A DNA stretch of 64,000 bases. It comes from DATKPE01 sp033854175 (GTDB lineage Bacteria > Bacteroidota > Ignavibacteria > UBA10030 > SZUA-254). Below are positions 17,294-26,900 of this stretch, piece by piece. Each line of letters starts with the position of its first letter. Position 1 is the first letter of the stretch. A model generated the notes under the pieces. It ran no database searches, had not been told where the DNA came from, and worked only from the letters and a program-made list of their open reading frames with translations. A program made the position numbers and the translations under genes. The stretch is from the NCBI GenBank assembly GCA_033854175.1, contig JAWOKN010000011.1, forward strand, positions 21,008-85,007, written 5' to 3'.

Positions 17294-17841
17294 AGCATAT
17301 TCCTCTCATGGAAAACAGGTTTCAGATACTGATAGAGCAGCCGTCTCGCGGTATAGAGCCGAGATTTTACGACACTCTCCGTCGTGCCCAGAACTTCCGC
17401 GATTTCCTGATACGAAAGATCATGATATTCGCGGAGGACAATAACCTCTCTTAACTCCGGCTTCAGCCTGGTGACGGCGACCGCCACAATTTCCCTTTCC
17501 TCCTTCCGGTCATAGAGTTCGGCGGCCGATAGATCCGGATCGGCCGGAGCATCCTCACCATGCAGTTCCCCGCCATTACGTTTCCTCAGCCGGGACAGAC
17601 AATCATTGCGGGCTATCGCATAAAGCCAGGATTTAAAACTGGTGGGAGAGGCAAGCTGCGAGCGGCGCTCATACAATTTCACAAAAATATCCTGAACCGC
17701 ATCCTTGGCTGCATCTAAATCACTCAGCATTTTCAGGCAGTACAAATAGATCCCGTGTTTGTGGTAGTTGTAGAGCCGGACAAACGCCAGATCGCTGCCC
17801 TGTTGGAAATCCGTCACGATGTTTTCTTCCGACGCGTTCAT
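17290..17841 (-). CDS. ECF-family RNA polymerase sigma factor
   Basis: 183 residues. Sigma region 2 is clear (DLDAAKDAVQDIFVKLYERR; SFKSWLYAIARNDCLSRLRKR), then region 4 (LKPELREVIVLREYHDLSY; EIAEVLGTTESVVKSRLYTARRLL). No extra domain. First gene of an operon with the anti-sigma factor and TonB-like lipoprotein, so it likely answers an envelope signal. No duplicated promoter copy that would reveal its target motif was found by eye. Confidence 0.93.
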   Translation of the reverse strand: MNASEENIVTDFQQGSDLAFVRLYNYHKHGIYLYCLKMLSDLDAAKDAVQDIFVKLYERRSQLASPTSFKSWLYAIARNDCLSRLRKRNGGELHGEDAPADPDLSAAELYDRKEEREIVAVAVTRLKPELREVIVLREYHDLSYQEIAEVLGTTESVVKSRLYTARRLLYQYLKPVFHERNML

Positions 17842-17937
17842 GGATTCCGAGAATGTGACATATGCCCTTTACTACAAGACGCGCAAGGAGCGAAAAAGTT
17901 GATGAATCCGGGTGTGGAATATTGCAGAAGGCTCAGG

Positions 17938-19116
17938 TCAATGAAGAAATTTCCGCACCGACATGGCCATTTTCATCATCTTTTCCATCGTTCGCTTCTG
18001 ATCTTTAAACTGCCGGGAATAGCTTTCTATGGCCGGTACAAGACCAACGTCGCGGCCTGTTCGCTCGCTCAGATAATATTTATGAACCATGATATCGAGA
18101 TAGATTGATGAGGCAGTCCGATCGGGAAAATCATCCATAATCGCGAATTCGCCGAACAGGAGGATAACGGGCTTGAACACATTAATATACCAATCGTGAG
18201 CTGCTTCCTCGACAGGGACTTCCCTTTTTCCCGTTTCGCTGAGGTACCACTTATGTTCATAGATATGCTGCAACAGTGCTTTGGACTGACCGCGGAGCTG
18301 GAAGGGACCGATCAGCCGGTCGACATCGATATTAGTAATAAGTTCAAACGATTGTTCCTCGCGTTCAATTTCGAAAAGGTCATGATACCGTTGAATAATG
18401 TACTGGCGATCCTCCGAACTCATCATCGGATCGCGGACAACACCGCTAGCGCGGAGGTCCGCCTCGGTCCAAGCCATTGAGTCGAAAAAATTCTCCAGAT
18501 CGGCTCCACGGAGGCTATCGGACAGGTGCGGATGAAATTCAACCGTCTCCGCATCGGCCAGGACCGCACGCAGGACCGTACGTACGCCAATCTCCGGAAA
18601 CGCTTGCTTGACGAAGACAATCATCATATTCGAAAGCGAGGCATCGCCCCAATAGACCCCCTTGCAGTGGAGCTCGACAAAGAGGCGTACAATAGCATCC
18701 CATATCCGCTGGCGGTTCATTTTCTTAAAATCTCGCCTGAAGAGAAAGTAGTCCGGTATGGAATACTCGAGCAGGCGAGTGATAATATATCCGGTTGAAC
18801 GCACTTCGGCCTGAAGGCCGACGCCGGTATGTACGGGCACAATTCCTTCGCCTCGAAAAACCTTACCAACAGGAAGGAGTGTCGGGACATCCATCTCCCG
18901 CAGTTTCACATATGATGCGAACTCTTTCCCGGCAACTTCCGAAGACGTCTCCTTAACGGCAAACGCCGTGTGCCGAATTTTTATAAACCTCACCAGGTGG
19001 CGGGATAATCCGCTCCGGATGTTCAAAAATCTCACCTCGCGTGGTTTCCAGTCGGCAAGCGGTTTATGCCATGGCAACTGCTGAAGGCTTTCCACTTTAT
19101 CCCCGGTGAAAGTCAT
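17938..19116 (-). CDS. DUF4032 protein with kinase-like fold
   Basis: About 392 residues from ATG 19116; a TTG at 19206 would add 30. N-terminal half looks like an atypical (LPS-kinase-like) kinase: FAVKET with a Lys in the ATP-lysine position, LHCKGVYWGDASLSNMM carrying the catalytic-loop Asp and Asn, then LADAETVEF in place of DFG. The C-terminal part (about 280-390), with repeated E-W-Y segments (EHKWYLSETGKREVPVEEAA; MVHKYYLSERTGRDV), is the DUF4032 region. Substrate and role are unknown. Single gene, no operon partner. Confidence 0.7.
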   Translation of the reverse strand: MTFTGDKVESLQQLPWHKPLADWKPREVRFLNIRSGLSRHLVRFIKIRHTAFAVKETSSEVAGKEFASYVKLREMDVPTLLPVGKVFRGEGIVPVHTGVGLQAEVRSTGYIITRLLEYSIPDYFLFRRDFKKMNRQRIWDAIVRLFVELHCKGVYWGDASLSNMMIVFVKQAFPEIGVRTVLRAVLADAETVEFHPHLSDSLRGADLENFFDSMAWTEADLRASGVVRDPMMSSEDRQYIIQRYHDLFEIEREEQSFELITNIDVDRLIGPFQLRGQSKALLQHIYEHKWYLSETGKREVPVEEAAHDWYINVFKPVILLFGEFAIMDDFPDRTASSIYLDIMVHKYYLSERTGRDVGLVPAIESYSRQFKDQKRTMEKMMKMAMSVRKFLH

Positions 19117-19311
19117 ATGAAACGAATGATACTGTGCGGGGGTGGATCTCTGATTTGGACTTTTTGGGCCTGTTTTCACATCATCCAGGGGAATATTTGT
19201 CAACAAAATATTGTATCCGGCGGCGAATTACAAATCATCCATTTCGATTCCTCATAAAAGATTGATATCTTTAGCTTTCGAACACTCAAGGAAGCTACGA
19301 GGGAAACGTCC

Positions 19312-20664
19312 ATGCAACATTTTATCCACTGCCTCTTCGTGCTCGTCTATGGGGCTGCGATACTCTTCATCGATGCCAGAGCACAGGACTTTCAGAAAAG
19401 CGCCGATTCGGTAAAGGCGGAATTTCTCCATGCATGGAACGGGTACAAAGCCTACGCGTGGGGACACGACGATCTGCTTCCGATGAGCAAAAAACCCCAC
19501 GACTGGTATGGCACATCGTTCTGCATGACGCCAATCGACGCCTATGACGCAATGCTGATCATGGGGCTCAATGCCGAGGCACATGACGCAAAGGAGCTGA
19601 TACTGAGCAACCTCTCGTTCAACAGAAACACTGAAGTGCAGAGTTTTGAAATCACGATCCGGCTCCTTGGCGGATTACTCTCCGCATATCAACTGGATGG
19701 CGATGAGAGGTTTTTATCGCTTGCGGAGGATCTCGGGAACCGCCTTCTACCCGTTTTCAATTCAGCAACGGGGATGCCGTACCGATTTGTCAATCTGCAG
19801 ACCGGGAAAGTGCGCGATTCCCTCAACAATCCGGCAGAAATCGGGACTTCCCTGATCGAGTTCGGGACGCTGAGCAAGCTGACTGGTAATTCGGTGTATT
19901 ACACAAAGGCAAAGAAAGGTGTCATTCAGCTCTTCAACCACCGTTCACGCATCGGGCTTGTCGGCTCGACGATCAATGTCGAGACCGGTCAATGGGTTGA
20001 TTCAGCCAGTCACATCGGTGGCGGCATCGATTCCTATTACGAATACCTTGTTAAGGCGTGGCGGCTGTTCAACGATGAAGACTGCAAGAAGATGTGGGAG
20101 GAGCACCTGGGTGCGCTCAACCGCTATCTGGCGGATACGGCGCATGGCGGACTATGGTACGGTGAAGTGAACATGCAAACAGGCAAGCGGACCGGCACGA
20201 CTTTTGGATCGCTCCAGACATTTTTCCCCGCTGTTTTGTGTCTCGCGGGAGAAGTGAAGCAAGCGGCCCGGCTAGAACAATCATGTTTCGCCATGTGGAA
20301 TCTCTACGGCATTGAACCCGAAGAAATCAATTATGCGACAATGGCTGCGACATCCAAAGAATACTATCTCCGGCCCGAAATTATCGAATCAGCGTATTAT
20401 TTATTTCAGTACACAGGGGACACAACCTACCGCCGGATGGGGGATACATTCTTCAATGGACTCCTCCGGTACTGCCGGACAGATATTGCCTACACCCGGC
20501 TGAAGGATGTGACGACGAAGGAGAAGGCAGACAGGATGGACAGTTTTTTCTTTGCCGAGACATTAAAATATCTTTATCTCCTTTTTTCGCCAAAGAACGT
20601 GCTTCCGTTCGATGCGGTTACATTCAACACCGAGGCCCATCCGATATGGAAACGGTGGAAATGA
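19312..20664 (+). CDS. Exported glycoside hydrolase family 47 (class I alpha-1,2-mannosidase-like)
   Basis: 450 residues with a signal peptide (HFIHCLFVLVYGAAILFIDARA). GH47 motifs occur in order: TPIDAYDAMLIMGL, SFEITIRLLGGLLSAYQ, PAEIGTSLIEFGTLSKLTG, HIGGGIDSYYEYLVKAW, YLRPEIIESAYYLFQYTGD, DSFFFAETLKYLYLLFSP, and the closing FNTEAHPIWK, whose Thr is part of the calcium site in the family. These are (alpha/alpha)7-barrel, calcium-dependent, inverting mannosidases, mainly eukaryotic (ER/Golgi). Bacterial members are fewer. No other glycan-degrading gene adjoins. GAGG lies 9 bp before the ATG. Confidence 0.9.
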   Translation: MQHFIHCLFVLVYGAAILFIDARAQDFQKSADSVKAEFLHAWNGYKAYAWGHDDLLPMSKKPHDWYGTSFCMTPIDAYDAMLIMGLNAEAHDAKELILSNLSFNRNTEVQSFEITIRLLGGLLSAYQLDGDERFLSLAEDLGNRLLPVFNSATGMPYRFVNLQTGKVRDSLNNPAEIGTSLIEFGTLSKLTGNSVYYTKAKKGVIQLFNHRSRIGLVGSTINVETGQWVDSASHIGGGIDSYYEYLVKAWRLFNDEDCKKMWEEHLGALNRYLADTAHGGLWYGEVNMQTGKRTGTTFGSLQTFFPAVLCLAGEVKQAARLEQSCFAMWNLYGIEPEEINYATMAATSKEYYLRPEIIESAYYLFQYTGDTTYRRMGDTFFNGLLRYCRTDIAYTRLKDVTTKEKADRMDSFFFAETLKYLYLLFSPKNVLPFDAVTFNTEAHPIWKRWK

Positions 20665-20769
20665 CCGCGAGCCGACATCCTGCATTAAACTCTATCCGAT
20701 CAGAAACCGGTGCGGATTGCCATCGTGATATGAAAAAACTGATTTCACAACAACATAGAGGAGTTGTTC

Positions 20770-21054
20770 ATGAACATTCATGTCGGCAACCTGCCACTGG
20801 ATTGCACTGAAGAGGAGTTACGGACCCTCTTTGAGGGGTGCGGTGCAGTTGAATCGATTGAGATCATCACCAACATCCGGACGCATCAGCCGCTCGGCTA
20901 CGGGTTTGTCGTCATGCGCACGGATGAAGAAGGGAAGCGTTCGATAGAAACACTGAACGGTCAAAACTTCAAGGGAAAGGCGATAACGGTAGCTCCGGCG
21001 AACCGACCGCACGGCAAAAGGAAATCCTTCCATAAAAAACCGGGATCCCGATAA
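20770..21054 (+). CDS. RRM-type RNA-binding protein
   Basis: 94 residues, essentially a single RNA recognition motif. RNP-2 is IHVGNL (residues 3-8) and RNP-1 is LGYGFVVM at about 42-49. A short basic tail follows (RPHGKRKSFHKKPGSR). Such stand-alone RRM proteins occur in cyanobacteria and FCB bacteria and are often cold-induced; here it neighbours the cold-shock gene cspA, with a shared two-way terminator between them. ATG 20770 is preceded by GAGGAG. Confidence 0.9.
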   Translation: MNIHVGNLPLDCTEEELRTLFEGCGAVESIEIITNIRTHQPLGYGFVVMRTDEEGKRSIETLNGQNFKGKAITVAPANRPHGKRKSFHKKPGSR

Positions 21055-21114
21055 CTCTGGGTTCCAGCTGATGCATCTCCTGGCGGGGAAGGACAGCCAG
21101 TCAGCATGCACCAT

Positions 21115-21150
21115 AAAAAAACCCATCCACGCTCTTGCGGGATGGGTTTT
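21115..21150. terminator. Bidirectional terminator between RRM and cspA genes
   Basis: Stem AAAACCCATCC / GGATGGGTTTT with an 11-base loop. The A-run on one side and T-run on the other serve both convergent genes. Confidence 0.85.
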
Positions 21151-21175
21151 GACGTGACAGCCGTCTGTCTATTGT

Positions 21176-21376
21176 TCAGAGAAGAGAGACGTTCGATGCC
21201 TGAAGGCCTTTAGGACCCTGTTCGACCTCGAATTCAACCCTGTCGCCTTCGTTCAGAGTTTTATATCCGCTGGCGTTAATCGCTCTAAAGTGAACGAAAA
21301 CATCTTCGCCGTTCGTGCGTGAAATAAATCCGTAACCTTTGGCTCCGTTGAACCACTTTACTGTTCCTTTTTCCAT
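21176..21376 (-). CDS. cspA: Cold shock protein CspA family
   Basis: 66 residues, a single cold-shock (OB-fold) domain that binds single-stranded RNA/DNA. RNP-1 is KGYGFISR and RNP-2 is DVFVHFRAI; the start MEKGTVKWFNGAKG is typical. AAAGGA lies 8 bp before the ATG. A predicted promoter lies about 250 bp upstream, leaving an unusually long leader as in E. coli cspA, where the leader controls cold induction. Its 3' end is closed by a strong terminator. Confidence 0.97.
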   Translation of the reverse strand: MEKGTVKWFNGAKGYGFISRTNGEDVFVHFRAINASGYKTLNEGDRVEFEVEQGPKGLQASNVSLL

Positions 21377-21618
21377 GGAACAATCCTTTCTTAAATAATG
21401 TGCATCCGGTATCCACCGGACAAGATGTACCCCGCCATTAGGCTTTTACCCGACATGTCTCAGGCTTGTTGAACCCGCGAAAGCATTTATTGCTGGCGAC
21501 TCTTACCTTGGAAGGTAACAACAGGTACATCAGCAGGCGTTAAAAGCGTGTTATAACTGGCTTAAAAAAGCAGTAAAACTACCCCCGTAGGGGAAATAAC
21601 GGTGTACTGTTATTTGTT
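21377..21618 (-). promoter_or_regulatory. Long 5' leader of cspA with several hairpins
   Basis: About 240 nt lie between the predicted start point and the cspA ATG. Hairpins seen: TCCGGT/ACCGGA with a tetraloop at 21407-21422, close to the ribosome-binding site; TTACCT/AGGTAA around 21505-21520; CCCC/GGGG around 21582-21594. The layout suggests an RNA thermosensor or autoregulatory leader by analogy with cspA. No known riboswitch class is recognised. Confidence 0.5.
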
Positions 21619-21624
21619 GTTTAC

Positions 21625-21653
21625 AATATAGACAATTTTCCGCTCAACCGCAA
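21625..21653 (-). promoter_or_regulatory. Predicted sigma-70 promoter of cspA
   Basis: On the minus strand TTGCGG (21653-21648), 17-bp spacer, TATATT (21630-21625). It overlaps the last codon region of nothing upstream: the FMN reductase gene ends at 21654, so the two genes are nearly contiguous on this strand. Confidence 0.6.
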
Positions 21654-22226
21654 CTACTCCGAGGCCGGGGGAGACGGGAAGCGGAGTGCCCATTTCAGAA
21701 AAGCTTCAAGAAACAATTTGATACGTCCCCTCGTCGGTTCATCGATGAGAACGCCTGATGCGTCGAATTTCTCATTGGAGGACGAGACATAAATTTCGGG
21801 TTTCGGCATGACGACCATGCCATTAAACAGGGCGATCTGGCGAAGATGGAGCTGGGCCCGTACGGTCCCCATAACGCCACCCGCTCCGAACATCGCAAGC
21901 GGTTTACCGTTCAATGGGGATTCCTTCCCTCCCCGTGATGCCCAATCGATGGCGTTTTTCAGGACACCGGGGACAGAATAATTATACTCCGGGGTGGCTA
22001 TCAGCATCGCATCGGCGGCCGCAACGGCGGTTTTAAACCGTATGACAGCATCCGGTTTTTTTCCCCCATCAAGATCGGCATTGTAGAGCGGAAGAGGAGA
22101 AATATCGAAGAGCGTTATTTCCATATCATGGGGTTGCAGGTCAAGGGCCGCGCGCAATAAACCGGTATTATGCGACCCTTTCCGAAGGCTCCCCGAAATT
22201 CCCAGTATTTGCACCTTTTTTGTCAT
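21654..22226 (-). CDS. NADPH-dependent FMN reductase family protein (SsuE/ChrR-like)
   Basis: 190 residues from ATG 22226, chosen over 22238 because GGAG sits 7 bp before it. Flavodoxin-like fold: GISGSLRKGSHNTGLLRAAL is the FMN phosphate loop, TPEYNYSVPGVLKNAIDWASR the conserved flavin-binding loop, and MFGAGGVMGTVRAQLHLRQI the third family motif. Relatives reduce quinones, azo compounds, chromate or free FMN. No partner gene that would set the substrate. Confidence 0.88.
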   Translation of the reverse strand: MTKKVQILGISGSLRKGSHNTGLLRAALDLQPHDMEITLFDISPLPLYNADLDGGKKPDAVIRFKTAVAAADAMLIATPEYNYSVPGVLKNAIDWASRGGKESPLNGKPLAMFGAGGVMGTVRAQLHLRQIALFNGMVVMPKPEIYVSSSNEKFDASGVLIDEPTRGRIKLFLEAFLKWALRFPSPPASE

Positions 22227-22376
22227 GTAGATCTCCATAGATAGTGTATTTGATAATTAAGTAAAAATATTTTTCATTTTTCTCAACTTCCGTCAAAACA
22301 TTGAAATCACTACATTGTCCGATGACATATTCTTCTGTGCTCCATTGTTTGGCATCGATCTTCCCCATGGACCCAT

Positions 22377-23939
22377 ATGAAGTACGGATCATCATATAAC
22401 CTCAGGCTCGGTGCAATTATCCTTTCGGGAGCGGTTCTTCGCATCTGGTTCTGGCATTCCACGCATCTAGTTCTGGAAGATGCGTTTATCACATTCCGGT
22501 ACGCTGAAAACCTTGCAAGCGGGAATGGATTCGTGTACAACACCGGGGAAAAGGTGTTGGGGACGACAACCCCCCTCTGGACGTTCATCCTTGCGAGTAC
22601 AAAAGCTTTGGGTTTCAACATATTCTGGACCAGCATGATTCTCAACATTGTCTTCGATTCGCTGACATGTTGTCTAATCTCCTCAATGCTTTCCGGATAC
22701 CGACCATCGCTTGCGCTTCTCTGGGCTTTGCTCTTCGCCTGTGCGCCGGACATCATACCGATCAGCATGTCGGGGATGGAAACCTCCCTTCTCCTTTTTA
22801 CAATGTCGTTGATCGGCTGGGGTGCCATAAGAAAAAGCTGGTTTTTTGCGCTAGGGATTATGCTGGCATTTATGACACGGCCGGACAGTATCGTATGGAT
22901 TGCGGCTGTTGTTGTCTGCGGATTTTCTATTGATGCTCGCTGGTTTTTTTCACGCGGGCTCATCGGAATTCTGCTCGTCCTGCCCTGGATCGGATTATCG
23001 CAGGTCTATTTCGGAACAGTTTTCCCGCAAAGTTTTGCCGCCAAGATGGCCAGTTATCCATATGAGCTGAAGGTGTCGGTAGTACCTTTTCTGAATTATT
23101 TTACACCGGTTCTTGATAGATCCCCCTGGAAACTGATCCTCAAGAATATCCTCTTCATCTTCCTGATCGCAGGGGTGTTTGCCCACATACGGCAGAAGGG
23201 ATGGCTGGGTGTTTTTCCGATATTTTTCTTCGCATACTGTATCCTCTTCATGTTTTCAGGCCGGACGATCTTCACGTGGTACATGATCCCCGCTATTTTC
23301 TGTTGGCTTGTGCTCATTTCATCCGGAATCCATTTTTGCGCAGATCTACTCACTCACAGGGTCCCCTCGCTGGGTATTCGATACGCATCCATGACAGCCA
23401 TCCTTGTCCTCATCGTCGCAGTGCACCTGGCTTTTCTGGAGGCGAGAACGACGAAGTACCGCGAGGAACAAGCATACAATGAAACTTTCCGGAAAAGGAT
23501 TGGTCTCTGGATTCACGACCACGCTGTACCGGGTTCGGTGATATTACTTGAACCCCTGGGATACATGGGATATTATGCGGGGGATTCGCTGCGGATCTAT
23601 GATGAGATTGGGATCGTTTCACCGGAGATCCTCAGGTGCCAGAAGTCGGGGCCGGGCTGGTACGGATCGGTCCTGCAAAACGTACGGCCGGACTACATCG
23701 TTCAATACTCCTACGCGCTCGACATCAACCGTGCAGAAGGAACAGGTCGTCCGTTATTCGCTGCCAGCGAGGACGAAAACCGATTTTACCGTGATTACCA
23801 GCTGGCTGCAAAATTCGACATCAGCAATAAATTCCCGGGGATCGAGGCGAAGGAGAAAAAGTTCGTCATCTTCCATCGTGGCGGAAGCTCCGAGCAGCCC
23901 CCCTCGGAATCTCTTTCAGTGCTGTTGCGAAACAGGTAA
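22377..23939 (+). CDS. Polytopic membrane protein, GT-C glycosyltransferase-like
   Basis: 520 residues with roughly ten membrane segments. The first extracytoplasmic loop has the acidic motif LEDAFITFRYAENLASGNGFVYN, the position and style of the D/E-containing loop of GT-C enzymes that use polyprenyl-phosphate sugars (ArnT/PMT-like). A soluble C-terminal region follows the last helix (from about 370). A distant paralogue with the same loop lies at 59760-61388. No glycan-synthesis neighbours, so donor and acceptor are unknown. ATG 22377 taken; GGACCCAT upstream is a weak ribosome site. Confidence 0.65.
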   Translation: MKYGSSYNLRLGAIILSGAVLRIWFWHSTHLVLEDAFITFRYAENLASGNGFVYNTGEKVLGTTTPLWTFILASTKALGFNIFWTSMILNIVFDSLTCCLISSMLSGYRPSLALLWALLFACAPDIIPISMSGMETSLLLFTMSLIGWGAIRKSWFFALGIMLAFMTRPDSIVWIAAVVVCGFSIDARWFFSRGLIGILLVLPWIGLSQVYFGTVFPQSFAAKMASYPYELKVSVVPFLNYFTPVLDRSPWKLILKNILFIFLIAGVFAHIRQKGWLGVFPIFFFAYCILFMFSGRTIFTWYMIPAIFCWLVLISSGIHFCADLLTHRVPSLGIRYASMTAILVLIVAVHLAFLEARTTKYREEQAYNETFRKRIGLWIHDHAVPGSVILLEPLGYMGYYAGDSLRIYDEIGIVSPEILRCQKSGPGWYGSVLQNVRPDYIVQYSYALDINRAEGTGRPLFAASEDENRFYRDYQLAAKFDISNKFPGIEAKEKKFVIFHRGGSSEQPPSESLSVLLRNR

Positions 23940-23945
23940 GGGTCA

Positions 23946-26900
23946 TCAGGGTGACCCGACATCGGAGGCAGGGTTTTCGGTCGTACCCTGTATGACGGAA
24001 AGGATCCTTTCCAGAAAACCCCGCACAGAGGTAAGTTTTTTGTCAGGTGTGGAACCGATATCCCTCAGAATGAGATTCAAATTTTTACCTTCCTGACGGA
24101 GTTTGGCCCTGCGCTGTTCCGGTACGACAATCAACCTCACAAGCTTTTGGAACGGGCTGTCGGCATCACCTGAGGCGCCATAAAATGCCTCATCAGTTTC
24201 GTGAGGAAGTGTCAATGTACAGGAAGTTCCCTGGATGGATATTTTCCGGAGAGATGCCGGCGCGGCCAGGAGGCGAAGCTCATCGAGCCTGAAAAGATGT
24301 TCAACTTCCTGGGGATAATCTCCGAACCGGTCCCGGAGTTCCTCGCGCATCGATTGAAGATCCTGCAGGGACGTTGCACGATAGAGCCGGCGGTAAATAT
24401 CAAGCCGTTCCATATCGGATTCGATATAGAAATCCGGAATAATAGCCTCAATATCAGACTCAAGGACGACCTCGGGTGAAGTGGTGGGTGGACGGTCCTG
24501 GGGGGGTTGGAACAGGGATGTAAACTCCTCTCGTTTCAGCTCATCCACAGCCTCGCGGAGGACCCTTTCGTACATTTCAAAACCCATTTCCATAATATAC
24601 CCAGACTGTTCCGCTCCGAGGAGATTTCCGGCGCCCCGGATTTCCAGGTCGCGCATTGCCAGATTGAATCCCGAACCGAGCTCGGTAAATTCCTCGATCG
24701 CCTGAAGTCTTCGGAGGGTCTGGCGGGGGATCACGCTGAGCGGGGGAACAAGAAGGTAGGAATATGCCTGAACATTCGACCTGCCCACCCTGCCCCGCAG
24801 CTGATACAGTTCGGCGAGGCCGAAGCGGTCAGCGCGGTTGATGATAATCGTATTCACGTTTGGAATATCGAGGCCGGACTCGATGATTTTCGTTGTGACA
24901 AGGACATTATATTTCCGTTCGAGAAATGCGAGCATTGTTTTTTCGAGCTCATGGCCTGCCATCTGGCCGTGTGCGGTATGGACCTTGGCTTCCGGCACCT
25001 GTGACCGCACCTGTGCAGCGATGGCATCAATATTTTCCACCCTGTCATGGACAAAATATACCTGGCCTCCCCGGTAGAGTTCCCTTAAAATCGCTTCCCG
25101 GACAATCCGCCAATGGACCTTTTTCCCCTGAGTATCGGAGGGTATAATTTCCGTCAGGATCGGCAGGCGGTTACGGGGCGGAGTATTGATCAGCGATAAA
25201 TCCCGCGCTCCGATGAGTGAAAAGTGGAGTGTGCGGGGAATCGGTGTTGCCGTCAGGGACAGGGTGTCGACAGAAGACTTCAGCTGCCGCAGTTTTTCTT
25301 TCGCGGCAACGCCAAAACGGTGCTCCTCATCAATGATCAGAAGTCCGAGGTCCTTGAAGGCGATATCCTTCGAAAGGAGTCTATGCGTACCGATCACGAT
25401 GTCGGCATTTCCTTTTTCCATCTCACCGATGATGTGTTTCTGCTCTTTCGGGGATCTGAACCGGGTGATGTGCTCCACCCTGACGGTGTATCTCGAGAGT
25501 CGATCCTGAAACGTGTTATAATGTTGAATCGCAAGAATTGTCGTGGGGACAAGCACGACAACCTGTTTACCGTTCATGACCGCTTTAAATGCCGCGCGGA
25601 CAGCTACCTCGGTTTTTCCAAAGCCGACATCACCGCAAATGAGCCGATCCATCGGTGAGGGACGTTCCATATCCTGTTTTACCGCAAGTGTTGCGCTCGC
25701 CTGATCGGGCGTATCCTCGTACATAAATGAAGCTTCAAGTTCCTTTTGCCAGTGTGTATCGGGTGAAAAGGAAAATCCCTGCTCGCTCTTCCTTTTGGCG
25801 TACAATGCGATAATATCCCGGGCAATATCCTTCAATTTACCTTTGGCGCGTCTGGTGATTTTTTCCCACTCTCCGGCCCCCAGTTTGTTTAACCGGGGAG
25901 TATAGCCTTCTCTGGAGGAATACTTCTGGACGCGGTTGATAGAATTGAGGTTCACGTAGAGAACATCCTCTTCCAGGAAGAGGAGTCTCATGGTCTCCTG
26001 CTCGATGCCGCCCACCTTCAGTTTTGTCAGACCGTCGAACATTCCGATGCCATAATCGACATGGACGACATAATCGCCGGGTTTCAGCTGGTGGAGTTCT
26101 TTCTGTGACAATCCTTTATATCGTCTCCGTTTTTCCAGACCCCTGCGTCGCATGCGGCCGAAGATTTCATGTTCTGTGAGAATTGCCACCTTTTCCGTTT
26201 GAAGAATAAAACCCCTGTGGACGGTTTCATGGAGGAAGAGTGGAAACCGGGCTGACAATGCCGGATATGCGGCCCGGGGTCCGGCCGGTGTCATCGGAGC
26301 ACCAGGCGGTGAAACATTTACGGGGATATGCTCGCTGGTTCTCGGGGGGTTGGGATCGGTCAGGACATCTTCAATCAGATCATGCAATCGGCGGGATTCG
26401 TCAGCGGTATCGGATCCAAGGTAAACCGTGTAATCTTTCAGAGACAGGTTTTCGATGTATTCGACAAGCTGATTGACGCTTCCGTTAAACGAAGGTTGCG
26501 GTGCTGCCTGAAGATCGATCTCCCGGATGACGGGAATTCCCTCGATGGCCTCGCCTCCGAGCAGCGAAAGGATCAGAACCGGGAATGTGCTCAAGCTATG
26601 GATAACATCGCCATACTCAAAAATGTTTCCGATTCCCTCCTTGTGTAACTCGCGGATCTCCTGTTCACAGAGAGACGGAGCCGCGACAAGTATGACGGTA
26701 TCCGGATGAAGGTAATCAAATACCGAATGGACAAATGGAGGAGACTGACCGGAATGGCCATCATCCTGCGGCAGTGCGGGAAGCACAACAGCCGACTGGA
26801 GTTCGCGAACCGAGCGTTGAGAAAGGACATCGAACTCACGGAGTGATTCGAGCGAATCCCCCCAGAACTCACAGCGGAGGGGATTTTCGCCGGTGAACGG

